A program made the position numbers and the translations under genes. Source: Maribacter litoralis (GTDB lineage Bacteria; Bacteroidota; Bacteroidia; Flavobacteriales; Flavobacteriaceae). From it: a DNA stretch of 64,000 nt. The notes beneath the pieces are model-generated. The model saw only the letters and a program-made list of their open reading frames with translations. It was not told the DNA's origin and searched no databases. This document shows, piece by piece, positions 24,256 through 33,629 of this stretch; the first letter of the stretch is position 1; each line of letters begins with the position of its first letter. The stretch covers positions 1-64,000 of the forward strand of contig NZ_QCZD01000006.1 of NCBI RefSeq assembly GCF_003075045.1. Reading direction: 5' to 3'.

Positions 24256-26757
24256 TTATATTTTTTTACTTTTTAGACGTAATGAGTTGGCAATTACCGA
24301 TACCGAACTGAAGCTCATCGCCAAAGCCGCAATCATTGGGGATAGTAGTATTCCGAAAAACGGGTACAGTAGTCCTGCTGCAATAGGGATACCCAGCGTG
24401 TTATAAATCATTGCAAAAAAGAGGTTTTGTTTGATATTACGCATTACTACATCACTTAGGTTTCTTGCCTTTACGATACCGTGTAAATCACCTTTCACCA
24501 AGGTAATGGCTGCACTTTCAATGGCAACGTCCGTTCCTGTTCCCATTGCGATACCTACATCACTTTTAGCGAGTGCAGGTGCATCATTGATACCATCGCC
24601 TGCCATTGCAACCACCTTGCCTTGCTCTTGTAATTTCTCGACTTCTTGTAATTTGTTTTCCGGTAGCATACTTGCTTGAAAATCGGCAAGGTTAAGTTCA
24701 TCTGCGACAGCTTTGGCGGTGTCGTGATTATCACCAGTAAGCATAATGACCGCAATTCCCTTATTCTGCAAATCCTTGATAGCTTTTGCGCTCGTTTCCT
24801 TTATTTTGTCACCTATGACCACGTAGCCTACAACTTGACCTTCAACAGCGAGATAGGAAACCGTTTTCCCTTGTTTTTGGTAGGATTGTGCCTCGTTTTC
24901 CATAGCTTCGGTAAGTCTGGCATTTGCCTGTTCCATCATTTTGCCGTTACCTAAAGCCACTTCTTTATCGTTTACTTTACCTTCAACACCTTTTCCAGTT
25001 ACTGCGTTAAATCCATCTGCTTTTAAAAACTCTGCGTTCTGTTCTTTTCCATATTTTACGGTGGCTTCCGCCAGAGGATGTTCACTTTGGCTGTTCAACG
25101 AAACGATGTATTGCAGCACTTCGTTTTCGGTAAACCCCTTGTCGAAAGACCCCACTTTCTCGACCGTTGGTTTTCCTTCAGTTATCGTTCCTGTCTTATC
25201 AACAATGAGAGTATCGACCTTGTCCATTTTCTCAAGGGCTTCAGCATTCTTGATAAGCACCCCATTTTGTGCGCCTTTACCAACACCGACCATTACGGAC
25301 ATTGGTGTCGCAAGCCCCAAAGCACACGGACAGGCGATAATCAATACGGCAATGGCATTGACCAAGGCATAAACATAGGCTGGCTCTGGGCCCCAAATTG
25401 CCCAAACGGCAAATGTAACAACAGCGATTATAACAACTATTGGCACAAAATATCCCGAAACGGTATCTGCCAACTTTTGGATGGGCGCACGGCTTCGACT
25501 GGCATCGTTGACCATCTGTATTATCTGTGATAACAAGGTATCGGAACCTACCTTTTCGGCTTTCATTAAAAAAGATTGGTTACCATTGATTGTTCCGCTA
25601 CTTACTTTATCATCTATTGATTTGTTTACGGGAATGGGTTCACCAGTAATCATCGATTCGTCGATGGAAGTTTCACCTTCGGTAATCACGCCATCCACGG
25701 GAATCTTATCGCCCGGCTTCACACGTAGGATATTGCCCAATTCGATTTTATCGATGGCCACTTCTTGTTCTTCGCCATCAACCACCTTTACCGCTTTATT
25801 CGGTGCCAATTTTAAAAGTTCCTTGACTGCGGAATTGGTCTTGCTATGCGCACGAGCTTCCAGAACCTGCCCAAGCAATACCAAAGTTAGAATGACCGTT
25901 GCCGCTTCAAAATAGACGTGAACCGTACCGGCTTCGGTCTTGAATTGGTCAGGGAAAAAATCGGGTACGAGCATCCCGAACACGCTGAAGAGCCAAGCAA
26001 CGCCAGCACCGATACCGATAAGCGTAAACATATTTAAGTTCCACGTCTTTATACTGCGGTAGGCGCGTTCAAAGAACATCCAAGTGGCGTAGAATACCAC
26101 AGGAATAGAAAGCGCAAATTGAATCCAGTTCCAATATTTTAATTCTAAAACATCATATAAGGGGTTGTTGGGCAACATTTCGGACATTGCGATGATAAAA
26201 ATGGGCAAGGTAAAAGCGACCGCTATCCAGAACTTTTTAAGAAGTTTTTTATAGGTCTTTTCCTCTGCGGATAAATCGGGTTCCATAGGCACTAAATCCA
26301 TCCCACAGATTGGACAGCTTCCCGGTTCCTCCTTGATAATTTCGGGATGCATCGGGCAGGTATATTGGGTGTCGGAAGTAGCCGTTAGGTTAACTTCTTC
26401 AACCAAATCCATTCCGCAAACAGGACAGTCGCCTGGTTTGTCGTAAGTCTTGTCGCCCTCGCAATGCATCGGACAGTAAAATGTTCCCGTTCCTTGACCT
26501 TTGGGTTTCTCAACTTTCTTCTTATCGTGGGTATGCTGATGTTCGCCATTTTGATGGATACTGTATTGCCCACCATCGGCTTTAAGCGCCTCTTGAAATT
26601 TCTCTATTGGAATATGGGATTCCATTTCTATGGTCGCTTCGGCTTTTTCTAAATTGACAGTTGCATTGGTAACACCTTCAACTTTAGAGAGCGTTTCTTC
26701 TACGTGCGTTCTACAACCATTACAGGTCATTCCGTGTATGTGATAGGTGTGTGTCAT
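24256..26757 (-). CDS. copA: Copper(I)/silver-exporting P-type ATPase (PIB-1), CopA
   Basis: The 833-residue pump carries three N-terminal metal-binding modules: an HMA domain with GMTCNGCRTHVE (residues 8-19) and two YHS-like heavy-metal-binding domains (FYCPMHC...CPVCGMDL and YTCPMHP...CPICGMDL). Then TGEP (actuator), the transport motif ACPCALGLATP, DKTGTITEG, SEHPLAEA and GDGINDAP. The last two helices have MIYNTLGIP and AALAMSFSSVSV, the YN and MSS residues of Cu(I) pumps. It starts 2 bp after the DUF3347 gene, in the copper operon. No copper regulator gene lies in the operon. Confidence 0.95.
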   Translation of the reverse strand: MTHTYHIHGMTCNGCRTHVEETLSKVEGVTNATVNLEKAEATIEMESHIPIEKFQEALKADGGQYSIHQNGEHQHTHDKKKVEKPKGQGTGTFYCPMHCEGDKTYDKPGDCPVCGMDLVEEVNLTATSDTQYTCPMHPEIIKEEPGSCPICGMDLVPMEPDLSAEEKTYKKLLKKFWIAVAFTLPIFIIAMSEMLPNNPLYDVLELKYWNWIQFALSIPVVFYATWMFFERAYRSIKTWNLNMFTLIGIGAGVAWLFSVFGMLVPDFFPDQFKTEAGTVHVYFEAATVILTLVLLGQVLEARAHSKTNSAVKELLKLAPNKAVKVVDGEEQEVAIDKIELGNILRVKPGDKIPVDGVITEGETSIDESMITGEPIPVNKSIDDKVSSGTINGNQSFLMKAEKVGSDTLLSQIIQMVNDASRSRAPIQKLADTVSGYFVPIVVIIAVVTFAVWAIWGPEPAYVYALVNAIAVLIIACPCALGLATPMSVMVGVGKGAQNGVLIKNAEALEKMDKVDTLIVDKTGTITEGKPTVEKVGSFDKGFTENEVLQYIVSLNSQSEHPLAEATVKYGKEQNAEFLKADGFNAVTGKGVEGKVNDKEVALGNGKMMEQANARLTEAMENEAQSYQKQGKTVSYLAVEGQVVGYVVIGDKIKETSAKAIKDLQNKGIAVIMLTGDNHDTAKAVADELNLADFQASMLPENKLQEVEKLQEQGKVVAMAGDGINDAPALAKSDVGIAMGTGTDVAIESAAITLVKGDLHGIVKARNLSDVVMRNIKQNLFFAMIYNTLGIPIAAGLLYPFFGILLSPMIAALAMSFSSVSVIANSLRLKSKKI

Positions 26758-26758
26758 T

Positions 26759-27268
26759 TTACTTAATAGTTTCCGTCACTTTACCACATTTTAGCATTCT
26801 ATCGCCGAAGTAAGGATTACGAATTTCTTCTTCCGTCGATAACCAATAGCCACCTTCATTATTAAAAGCCATTGGACAATATTGCTGGTACACTTCGCCT
26901 GAAGAGATTGATGCGTCGACAATCGCTGTCATTTTCTCTGTCACATCAGAAAACAAGCTTCGTTGTTCTTCAATATCACTTGCTTCTGAAATTTTTGAGA
27001 GTAACTCATTTAAAGCTGCATCTTCTGAATTTTCCAAAAGCATTTTTGCGCCAGATTTCGCTTCGTCCATATCTGAATTTACCAATGCGGTTTTAAGGTG
27101 GATATAATGCTGAAATTGTTTGCCTACATTTTCATCTTCAAATGACAATTCTGCCATCGTAACAGTATCAGAATTTGATTTGTTTTTATCGTTTTTAGTT
27201 TCATTTTTACACGAAACGAAGCTTACCAAAGAAAGCATTACTACTGTTATTTTAATTGCATTTTTCAT
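26759..27268 (-). CDS. DUF3347 lipoprotein
   Basis: A 169-residue protein with lipobox SFVSCKN (cysteine at 21) and one DUF3347 domain. Its closing motif YQQYCPMAFNN...RNPYFGDRMLKCG matches the end of the CusB protein at 20691-22421, so the operon carries this domain twice, once free and once fused. The Cys-Pro-Met triplet and following cysteine are likely metal ligands. Periplasmic copper buffering is inferred. Confidence 0.87.
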   Translation of the reverse strand: MKNAIKITVVMLSLVSFVSCKNETKNDKNKSNSDTVTMAELSFEDENVGKQFQHYIHLKTALVNSDMDEAKSGAKMLLENSEDAALNELLSKISEASDIEEQRSLFSDVTEKMTAIVDASISSGEVYQQYCPMAFNNEGGYWLSTEEEIRNPYFGDRMLKCGKVTETIK

Positions 27269-27284
27269 AAGATATTTGTTTAGA

Positions 27285-28586
27285 TTATTGATTTATTAAA
27301 TAGTTAATAATGGCCGATTGCACATAGTACGTTTGCACCGACTCGATTTGATTCATCTGAAACTTCAACTGCAATTCCTGAATGTCCAATACATCGTTAA
27401 AGTCAATAGTGCCTGTTTCATAATTTTTTACCAGAATTTCTTCGGCATCTTGGGCTTGTTTTAGGTTACGAACTTGTGTGTTGTAAGCGATACGGGCTTG
27501 GTTGCGTTGTGATTGCGCTTTCGCGAAAGCGGATTCTAACACATTCAATCGCTGTTCCCGTTGGGTCTCAATTTCTTGCTGGCGCAACTCGTTTTGCCTT
27601 GAAATAGATTTATAACGGTTGTTGAAAATGGGGATTGAAACCGAAACCATAGGCATCAATACATCTTTCCCATTATCGCTGAAGTTGACATCGCTGCGTT
27701 CCGTTACGGGCAGGTAGTCCACACCAAAACCAATCATAGGCAAATTCTCTCGCTGGTTGAGCAGTTCAGATTGTGCCACCGATTCATAGAGTTTGTCATA
27801 TTTGAGCAGTTCGGGATTGAGTGATAGCGCTTGATTGTCGTAAAAAGGGGCTTCCTGCGGGATTTCCATTTCGGGAACAACGATAACCGTCATCATTGAT
27901 TCGCGGTTGAGCAAATTGTTAAAAGCCGTTTGTTCTGCTGTAAATTCTTCTTCCAGCACTTCCTTTTGTTGTTGTAATTCATTTTGTCTAATCTGAAGTC
28001 GCAATACATCTACAGCACTCGCTTTGCCCACTTCTACAGATGTGAGTGCAAGTCGTTCATAGGTTTCCAGTAATTGTATGTTCTCATCCAGCACAGCTTG
28101 CTTGGCTCTTATAGCATAAAGTCGATAATACGATTGTGCGACCGAAAGTGCGAGCTTGCGCTTTGCAATCGTGATGTCCACATATTCGGCATCTGCCATT
28201 GCGATGGCATAATTTTCACGAGCGGTAATGGTGCCAAACCACGGCAACATCTGTTTTACGCCTATTCGTGCACGCTGTGCGCCCACTCTGGTTTCTGGCT
28301 CGCTCACAAAATAGCCAGCACTTACTTCGGTATTGGGAATCCAGTTGGCTTCGTTTACCTTTTCTTCGGCGATGCTGTATCGCAATTCAAAGGCTTGAAT
28401 TTCTGGATTGTTGGCTTCGGCTTCCTGAATGTAGGTTTGTAATTGTTGCGCCTGCCCGCCGATTCCGACAAGAAGTAACGCTAAAAACACGAAGACGTTC
28501 AGGTGGGCTTTCGCACTTCGTCTTCGCTCAGTATGAACTTCAGCAGAAACAAACAAAAACACCAGTATATATTTTAATTTCTTCAT
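27285..28586 (-). CDS. TolC-family outer membrane factor (CusC-like)
   Basis: The channel protein has 433 residues with two OEP repeats and coiled-coil helices. The start is ATG 28586, overlapping the cusA stop by 4 bp. Its signal region is odd: MKKLKYILVFLFV is followed by about 18 charged residues (SAEVHTERRRSAKAHLNV) before a second hydrophobic stretch FVFLALLLVGIGGQAQ. The charged part is encoded by a GC-rich repeat module (28494-28547), as if inserted into the signal peptide. The second stretch with its RRR n-region may still be used for export. A second repeat encodes SAFAKA near residue 350. Confidence 0.88.
   Translation of the reverse strand: MKKLKYILVFLFVSAEVHTERRRSAKAHLNVFVFLALLLVGIGGQAQQLQTYIQEAEANNPEIQAFELRYSIAEEKVNEANWIPNTEVSAGYFVSEPETRVGAQRARIGVKQMLPWFGTITARENYAIAMADAEYVDITIAKRKLALSVAQSYYRLYAIRAKQAVLDENIQLLETYERLALTSVEVGKASAVDVLRLQIRQNELQQQKEVLEEEFTAEQTAFNNLLNRESMMTVIVVPEMEIPQEAPFYDNQALSLNPELLKYDKLYESVAQSELLNQRENLPMIGFGVDYLPVTERSDVNFSDNGKDVLMPMVSVSIPIFNNRYKSISRQNELRQQEIETQREQRLNVLESAFAKAQSQRNQARIAYNTQVRNLKQAQDAEEILVKNYETGTIDFNDVLDIQELQLKFQMNQIESVQTYYVQSAIINYLINQ
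27516..27533. repeat. CGCTTTCGCGAAAGCG palindrome inside the TolC gene
   Basis: A perfect 16-bp palindrome at 27516-27531, extended by GA. The core TTTCGCGAAAGCGGA is repeated exactly at 21009-21023 and nearly at 13861-13875. It is translated SAFAKA within a helix of the outer membrane factor. Confidence 0.55.
28494..28547. repeat. Repeat-derived insertion in the TolC signal peptide
   Basis: This 54-bp, in-frame segment interrupts what would otherwise be a continuous signal peptide. It contains the module at 28507-28529 that aligns with 16992-17012 in the CzcA-TolC gene, and outer GTTCA/TGAAC arms. Insertion is inferred from the protein pattern and the repeat match; a related genome without it would prove it. 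Confidence 0.5.
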
Positions 28587-31500
28587 CTGTTTGCTTTTTT
28601 AAGTTGGTATTCCTTTTTCCAGCTGTATAAAACTGGTAATAGGAAATAAGACGTAACGTCGATTATCATTCCGCCAAAAATGGGAATTGCCATCGGTATC
28701 ATTATATCGCTTCCCTTGCCTGTAGATGTGAGTACGGGAAGTAAAGCAAGCACCGTCGTTACGGTAGTCATCAAACACGGACGGATACGTTTACCTGCGG
28801 CTTCCAAAGTGGCGAGACGAATGCCCTTTTTATTGTCTGGTTCGTTGCTTTTGAAAGATTGGTCTAAATAGGTGGCCATAACGACACCATCATCCGTTGC
28901 AATACCGAACAGGGCAATAAATCCTACCCAAACGGCCACACTTAAATTGATGGTTTTCATATTGAACAAATCCCGTAGATTTTCGCCGAAAAAACTGAAG
29001 TTGAAAAACCAATCTTGCCCGTACAGCCATATCATTATAAAGCCACCTGCAAAAGCTACGGCAATGGCAGTAAACACCATAAGCGATGTAGAAACCGACC
29101 TGAACTGGAAATACAAAATCAAGAAAATCACGAGCAAACAAAGCGGTACGACAACCGACAGCGTTTTTTCTGCCCGTAACTGATTTTCATACGTTCCCGT
29201 AAAGCGATAGCTCACGCCCTGTGGTACGACCAACGAACCGTTATCAATATTTTCTTGTATTAAGGCTTGGGCATTTTCCACCACATCCACTTCGGCAAAG
29301 CCGTCGAGCTTGTCAAACAGCACGTAGCCAATTAGAAAAGTGTCTTCGCTCTTAATAACTTGTGGACCTTGTTCGTATCGAATTTCAACCAATTCGCCCA
29401 GCGGTACGGGACTTCCTTTTTCAACTGGAACATAGATATTACGCAAGTCATCTGGATTTGCCCGTAATTCTCGTGGATACCGAACCCGAACGACATAGCG
29501 TTCACGACCTTCCACGGTTTGTGTGAGTGGCATACCGCCTACAGCCACTTGAAGAATTTCCTGCACGTCCATTATAGACACGCCATATCGAGCCAATTGG
29601 TCTCGCTTAATATCTATGAGCAAGTACGGTTTACCCACGATACGGTCTGCAAAAACAGCTTGTTCCTTAACGCCTTCGGCTTGTTTGAGAATGTCTTCCA
29701 ATTCCAGTCCGAAGTTTTCAATGGACTTTAAATCAGGTCCTTTTACCTTGATGCCCATAGGTGCCCGCATTCCCGTTTGTAGCATTATCAGTCGAGTTTC
29801 GATGGGTTGCAACTTGGGTGCCGATGTCACGCCTGGCAATTTGGTCACTCGAACTATCTCGTTCCAAATATCATCTGGACTTTCAATGTCCGGTCGCCAG
29901 TTTCGGTAGTACTCGCCATCTTCATCTTCAATCAAATCATTGCGCGTGGCAGTAGTCTTGAGCGATGCTTCGTCATAGTTTGCATCTTCATCTATCTCAT
30001 TATTCGGGTTGATGATAAATTTGTCGTTCTTCAGTACAAATAATCCATCCTCATTGAATTTGTAGCGTTGTCGCTCGCCAGAACTATTCCGCATATATTC
30101 AGATTTATACTGAATGACATTCTCATACATCGATAACGGGGCAGGGTCGAGTGCGCTTTCGGTTCTTCCCGCTTTTCCCACCACGGTTTCGATTTCTGGA
30201 ATGCTTGCCACCGCCATATCGAGCTGTTGCAATACACGCTTGTTTTCTTCTACACCTGCGTGTGGTAGGGATGTAGGCATCAAAAGAAATGAACCTTCAT
30301 TCAGCGCTGGCATAAACTCTTTGCCCGTATTGCGCATTATGATAATACCCAACGTGAGCACCGTAGCCGGAACGATTAAGAATAGATATCGATTCTGAAG
30401 TGCCCATCGCAAAATACGTTCATAGTATATCCTGAAAATCGAGAACACACCGAGCAGTCCAAAACAGATAATGAAAACAAATATTAGGTTCATCACAATG
30501 CTTCGGTCAAAGCCCAATGGTCGCCAGTATTCTGCTAATAAAACGACGATGGCAACAGATGAAATGATAATGTCAAGCAGGTTTTTGCGCTTTTTGGAAA
30601 GCGTGCCACGCATCTTCAAGAACGATGTGATGGCAAAGGCGATAAGAATTAGTCCTAACCAATAACCGTAAACGATAGCGAGAATTCCCAATAAAACAAG
30701 CAAGCCATTAATGGCATACTGTGTACGTTCTCGCACACTCGTCTTACGGAAAAGAAATGCCGCAATGGGCGGAATGAGAAACAACGCAATGATGAGCGAA
30801 GCTGTAAGTGCCATTGTTTTGGTAAAGGCAAGCGGACGAAACAGTTTTCCTTCGGCACCTATCATTGTAAATACGGGTAGGAAACTGATAATGGTCGTCA
30901 GGACAGCTGTTAGGATAGCACCAGAAACTTCGGCAGTTGCGTTGTAGATGATTTCGTTTGTGGTGTATTCCTTACCATTTTCATTAAGGCGAAGCTTTTC
31001 ATCTTCCAAGTGCCGTATCATATTTTCAGCAAGTATCACGCCCACGTCCACCATTGTACCGATGGCAATGGCAATACCGGAAAGTGCGACGATGTTTGCA
31101 TCTACATTAAAGAGCTTCATCGTGATAAAAACCATCAAAACAGCTACGGGCAATAATCCTGAAATAAGGATGGATGCACGTAGATTGAACACCATAATGA
31201 TAATAACTAAAATGGTAATCAAGATTTCCAAAGTCAAAGCTTCGTTGAGCGTGCCCAGCGTTTCTTGTATGAGTTCGGTACGGTCGTAAAATGGCACGAT
31301 GGTTACTTGTGAGGTGCGACCATCTGATAAAATTTTTGTGGGAAGTCCAGAACTAATTTCAGCGATTTGAGCCTTGACATTATTAATAACTTCCAACGGA
31401 TTTGCGCCATAGCGAGCGACTACAACACCACCTACAACTTCGGCACCTTCCTTATCGAGAATGCCACGTCTGGCAGCAGGTCCCAAATGAACGTTTGCTA

Positions 31501-32335
31501 CGTCTTTAATGCGGATGGAAGTAAAGTTTTCTGAATTTACTACAGCATCTTCGATATCTGCTATGGACTTGACGTAGCCCAATCCGCGCACGAGATATTC
31601 CGCTTGATTGATTTCGAGGGTTTGTGCGCCTATGTCTTGATTGCTCTGCTTTACAGCTTTGACCACATCGCCCATACTCACATTGTATTGGCGCATTTTT
31701 TCTGGGTCGATATCCACTTGATATTCCTGAACATAGCCACCTATGGAAGCTACTTCAGAAACACCGCTTGCAGATGATAAACCGTACTTTACATAATAAT
31801 CCTGAATGCTACGCAATTCCTGTAAATCCCAACCGCCTGTTACCTTGCCGTCTTTATCGCGACCTTCCAGCGTGTACCAAAATATCTGCCCGAGTCCTGT
31901 GGCATCTGGCCCAAGAGATGGATTGACACCATAGGGCAAAAGGTTTGCAGGAAGTGAGTTCAGTTTTTCGAGTATGCGACTGCGCGACCAGTAGAACTCG
32001 ATATCTTCTTCAAAAATGATGTAGATGCTGGAAAACCCAAACATAGAAGAACTACGAATGGTTTTTACGCCTGGAATACCCAAAAGGGAAGTGGTAAGCG
32101 GATATGTGATTTGGTCTTCAATATCCTGCGGCGAGCGACCTTGCCACTTTGTAAAAACAATTTGTTGGTTCTCGCCAATGTCAGGTATGGCATCTACTGC
32201 AACTGGGTCTGTGGGCAGAAAGCCAGTTTCCCAATTAAAAGGCGCATTGACCACGCCCCAACCCACAAATAGGGCAAGTAGTAGAACGGCAACAAGTTTG
32301 TTTTCTATGAGAAATTTAATGCTCTTATTTAGCAT
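28583..32335 (-). CDS. cusA: CusA-type Cu/Ag RND efflux pump
   Basis: The 1250-residue protein is an HME-RND inner-membrane pump, longer than usual CusA (about 1040) because of extra sequence between helices and a charged periplasmic insert around residues 745-800. The helix-4 signature GIAIAIGTMVDVGVILAEN is of the Cu(I)/Ag(I) type, unlike the Zn-type signature of the other pump in this element. Early motif DAIPDIGENQQIVFTKWQGR is also CusA-like. It collects metal from periplasm and passes it to the TolC channel encoded next (4-bp overlap). Second gene of the copper operon. Confidence 0.93.
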   Translation of the reverse strand: MLNKSIKFLIENKLVAVLLLALFVGWGVVNAPFNWETGFLPTDPVAVDAIPDIGENQQIVFTKWQGRSPQDIEDQITYPLTTSLLGIPGVKTIRSSSMFGFSSIYIIFEEDIEFYWSRSRILEKLNSLPANLLPYGVNPSLGPDATGLGQIFWYTLEGRDKDGKVTGGWDLQELRSIQDYYVKYGLSSASGVSEVASIGGYVQEYQVDIDPEKMRQYNVSMGDVVKAVKQSNQDIGAQTLEINQAEYLVRGLGYVKSIADIEDAVVNSENFTSIRIKDVANVHLGPAARRGILDKEGAEVVGGVVVARYGANPLEVINNVKAQIAEISSGLPTKILSDGRTSQVTIVPFYDRTELIQETLGTLNEALTLEILITILVIIIMVFNLRASILISGLLPVAVLMVFITMKLFNVDANIVALSGIAIAIGTMVDVGVILAENMIRHLEDEKLRLNENGKEYTTNEIIYNATAEVSGAILTAVLTTIISFLPVFTMIGAEGKLFRPLAFTKTMALTASLIIALFLIPPIAAFLFRKTSVRERTQYAINGLLVLLGILAIVYGYWLGLILIAFAITSFLKMRGTLSKKRKNLLDIIISSVAIVVLLAEYWRPLGFDRSIVMNLIFVFIICFGLLGVFSIFRIYYERILRWALQNRYLFLIVPATVLTLGIIIMRNTGKEFMPALNEGSFLLMPTSLPHAGVEENKRVLQQLDMAVASIPEIETVVGKAGRTESALDPAPLSMYENVIQYKSEYMRNSSGERQRYKFNEDGLFVLKNDKFIINPNNEIDEDANYDEASLKTTATRNDLIEDEDGEYYRNWRPDIESPDDIWNEIVRVTKLPGVTSAPKLQPIETRLIMLQTGMRAPMGIKVKGPDLKSIENFGLELEDILKQAEGVKEQAVFADRIVGKPYLLIDIKRDQLARYGVSIMDVQEILQVAVGGMPLTQTVEGRERYVVRVRYPRELRANPDDLRNIYVPVEKGSPVPLGELVEIRYEQGPQVIKSEDTFLIGYVLFDKLDGFAEVDVVENAQALIQENIDNGSLVVPQGVSYRFTGTYENQLRAEKTLSVVVPLCLLVIFLILYFQFRSVSTSLMVFTAIAVAFAGGFIMIWLYGQDWFFNFSFFGENLRDLFNMKTINLSVAVWVGFIALFGIATDDGVVMATYLDQSFKSNEPDNKKGIRLATLEAAGKRIRPCLMTTVTTVLALLPVLTSTGKGSDIMIPMAIPIFGGMIIDVTSYFLLPVLYSWKKEYQLKKANR

Positions 32336-32340
32336 AGCAT

Positions 32341-32448
32341 TTTGATTATTAGATAATTGGAATTACGTGCTGCAAAAAATGACAAACACGAGTTTTAGCC
32401 CACTACAGCGTAGCTGTTGGGCTTCATTCAAAAAATCTAATAATCAAA
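32341..32448. repeat. Nested inverted repeat between HYC_CC_PP gene and cusA
   Basis: Outer arms of 14 bp, TTTGATTATTAGAT (32341-32354) and its exact complement (32435-32448), enclose 80 bp. Within is a hairpin: AGCCCA (32397-32402), a CT bulge, ACAGC (32405-32409), GTA loop, GCTGT (32413-32417) and TGGGCT (32418-32423). The right arm overlaps the stop of the HYC_CC_PP gene. In mRNA this would place a long structured element just before cusA. It may be a processing or attenuation element, or a small MITE-like insertion. Confidence 0.6.
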
Positions 32449-32863
32449 TTAAAAAAGTCTGGTGCAGCACTTGCACATCCCGTTTGACAAAGGGTCGCGG
32501 GTAATCTTCAAAAGGAACTTCTTCAGATTTGGTTCCTTCAAATAAATTTATATAAGAGTATGTAAATGCAGCGATGAACGTTTGCTGCTCGAATGAAAGT
32601 GTGTCAAAAGATATTTTAAGGTCGTCTTTGCCTTCCTTTACAATTTGCTGGTCAGTACAACAATCTTTTTCGGAAAGCATCAGTTTTTCGCATCCCTTAT
32701 TTGCCTGTGATTTTTCCATTCCGCAGGTATCAGCTTTTGAGAACAAACTGAAATCGACCAAAGAGTCCCCACAATAATGCATATCCACAGTAAATGACAT
32801 TGTAGAGAACATCACTACAAAAGCCATTGAGATGGATAATATTTTATGGAAAACTTGTTTCAT
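32444..32863 (-). CDS. HYC_CC_PP family small secreted protein
   Basis: The 139-residue product has a signal peptide (MAFVVMFSTMSFTV region), the name-giving motif MHYCGDSLVDFS after it, a CC pair in EKDCCTDQQ, and the closing YPRPFVKRDVQVLHQTFLI, where families usually have Y.PP. Such proteins accompany metal efflux genes in Bacteroidetes and are presumably periplasmic metal binders; no reaction is known. First gene of the copper operon. GTTGCAAA just upstream (32865-32872) also occurs in the zinc-operon operator region. Confidence 0.82.
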   Translation of the reverse strand: MKQVFHKILSISMAFVVMFSTMSFTVDMHYCGDSLVDFSLFSKADTCGMEKSQANKGCEKLMLSEKDCCTDQQIVKEGKDDLKISFDTLSFEQQTFIAAFTYSYINLFEGTKSEEVPFEDYPRPFVKRDVQVLHQTFLI

Positions 32864-33083
32864 TGTTGCAAAATTACAAAAATTTAACAGTTTTTATTGG
32901 GATTAACAAAAATTTAATTTTGCTGCAAACTAAATTTAATGGACTGATATGAATAAAAATTAGACTTTTAAACTAAAAACTAACCACGCTATCCAATGCA
33001 TCGTCAGCCTATTTGTGAATGAAAATTTTTTAAATATGAGAGTAGTCTATGTATTTAGTCGACATCTGACTTTCTGGGAAGAA

Positions 33084-33365
33084 CTATCTTTTCTTTAGTA
33101 CGTAATCCAATGCCTCGCCTTTAATTTCAGCCTTTGATTTACGATTATTTTGAAGTAACCATTCGTTCAGACGGTTGATATCAAAAAATATCAATTTACC
33201 ATTTGGTTTACTGTGGGGAACAATTCCTGCGGAAGTTAGCTTGTACAAATAACTTCGAGAAATGCCAGTATAATCACAGGCTTCTTCCAAGGTAAGTACC
33301 TGTTTTGTACCTAACAATAAACTCTCTATTCTATTGAGTTTTTCTTGAATTTCAATGTTGTCCAT
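33084..33365 (-). CDS. Helix-turn-helix excisionase-type protein (HTH_17)
   Basis: The protein has 93 residues: a short N-terminal coiled segment, then a winged HTH at about 23-70 with LTLEEACDYTGISRSYLYKL and PHSKPNGKLIFFDINRLNEWL. Small proteins of this kind beside an integrase usually act as excisionase or as its regulator. It is 265 bp downstream of the integrase stop on the same strand. It differs in sequence from the other HTH protein at 7571-7855. Confidence 0.78.
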   Translation of the reverse strand: MDNIEIQEKLNRIESLLLGTKQVLTLEEACDYTGISRSYLYKLTSAGIVPHSKPNGKLIFFDINRLNEWLLQNNRKSKAEIKGEALDYVLKKR

Positions 33366-33629
33366 CCTAACTTATTTAAAGTCCAAAATTCTATAAAGTG
33401 TATCGTTTCTTTTAGTAGAATTCTGAAACTAAAGGTATAAAGAAGGAAAAATAATGTAGACTAAAACTGGTATTAGTTATGCACAAAATGCATAAAATAA
33501 GTCACTTATATAGTTTCAGATACAAATGAAATTAAATTTTATTGACTTAATAAATTTGATTATCAAATGATTGATTTTGATATTATATTAGTTTGAGGAA
33601 AACAGGATAAATCTTTAGTTATTAACAAA
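33366..33629. promoter_or_regulatory. Dyad-rich interval between int and the HTH gene
   Basis: Three inverted repeats are visible: TCTGAAACTA (33422-33431) with TAGTTTCAGA (33511-33520), 79 bp apart; TATGCA-N5-TGCATA (33478-33494) between those arms; and ATTTGAT-T-ATCAAAT (33554-33568), a perfect 15-bp palindrome. The last shares its half-site with 3970-3998 and 34918-34956. Probably the control region of the HTH gene, possibly with integrase arm sites. Confidence 0.45.
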
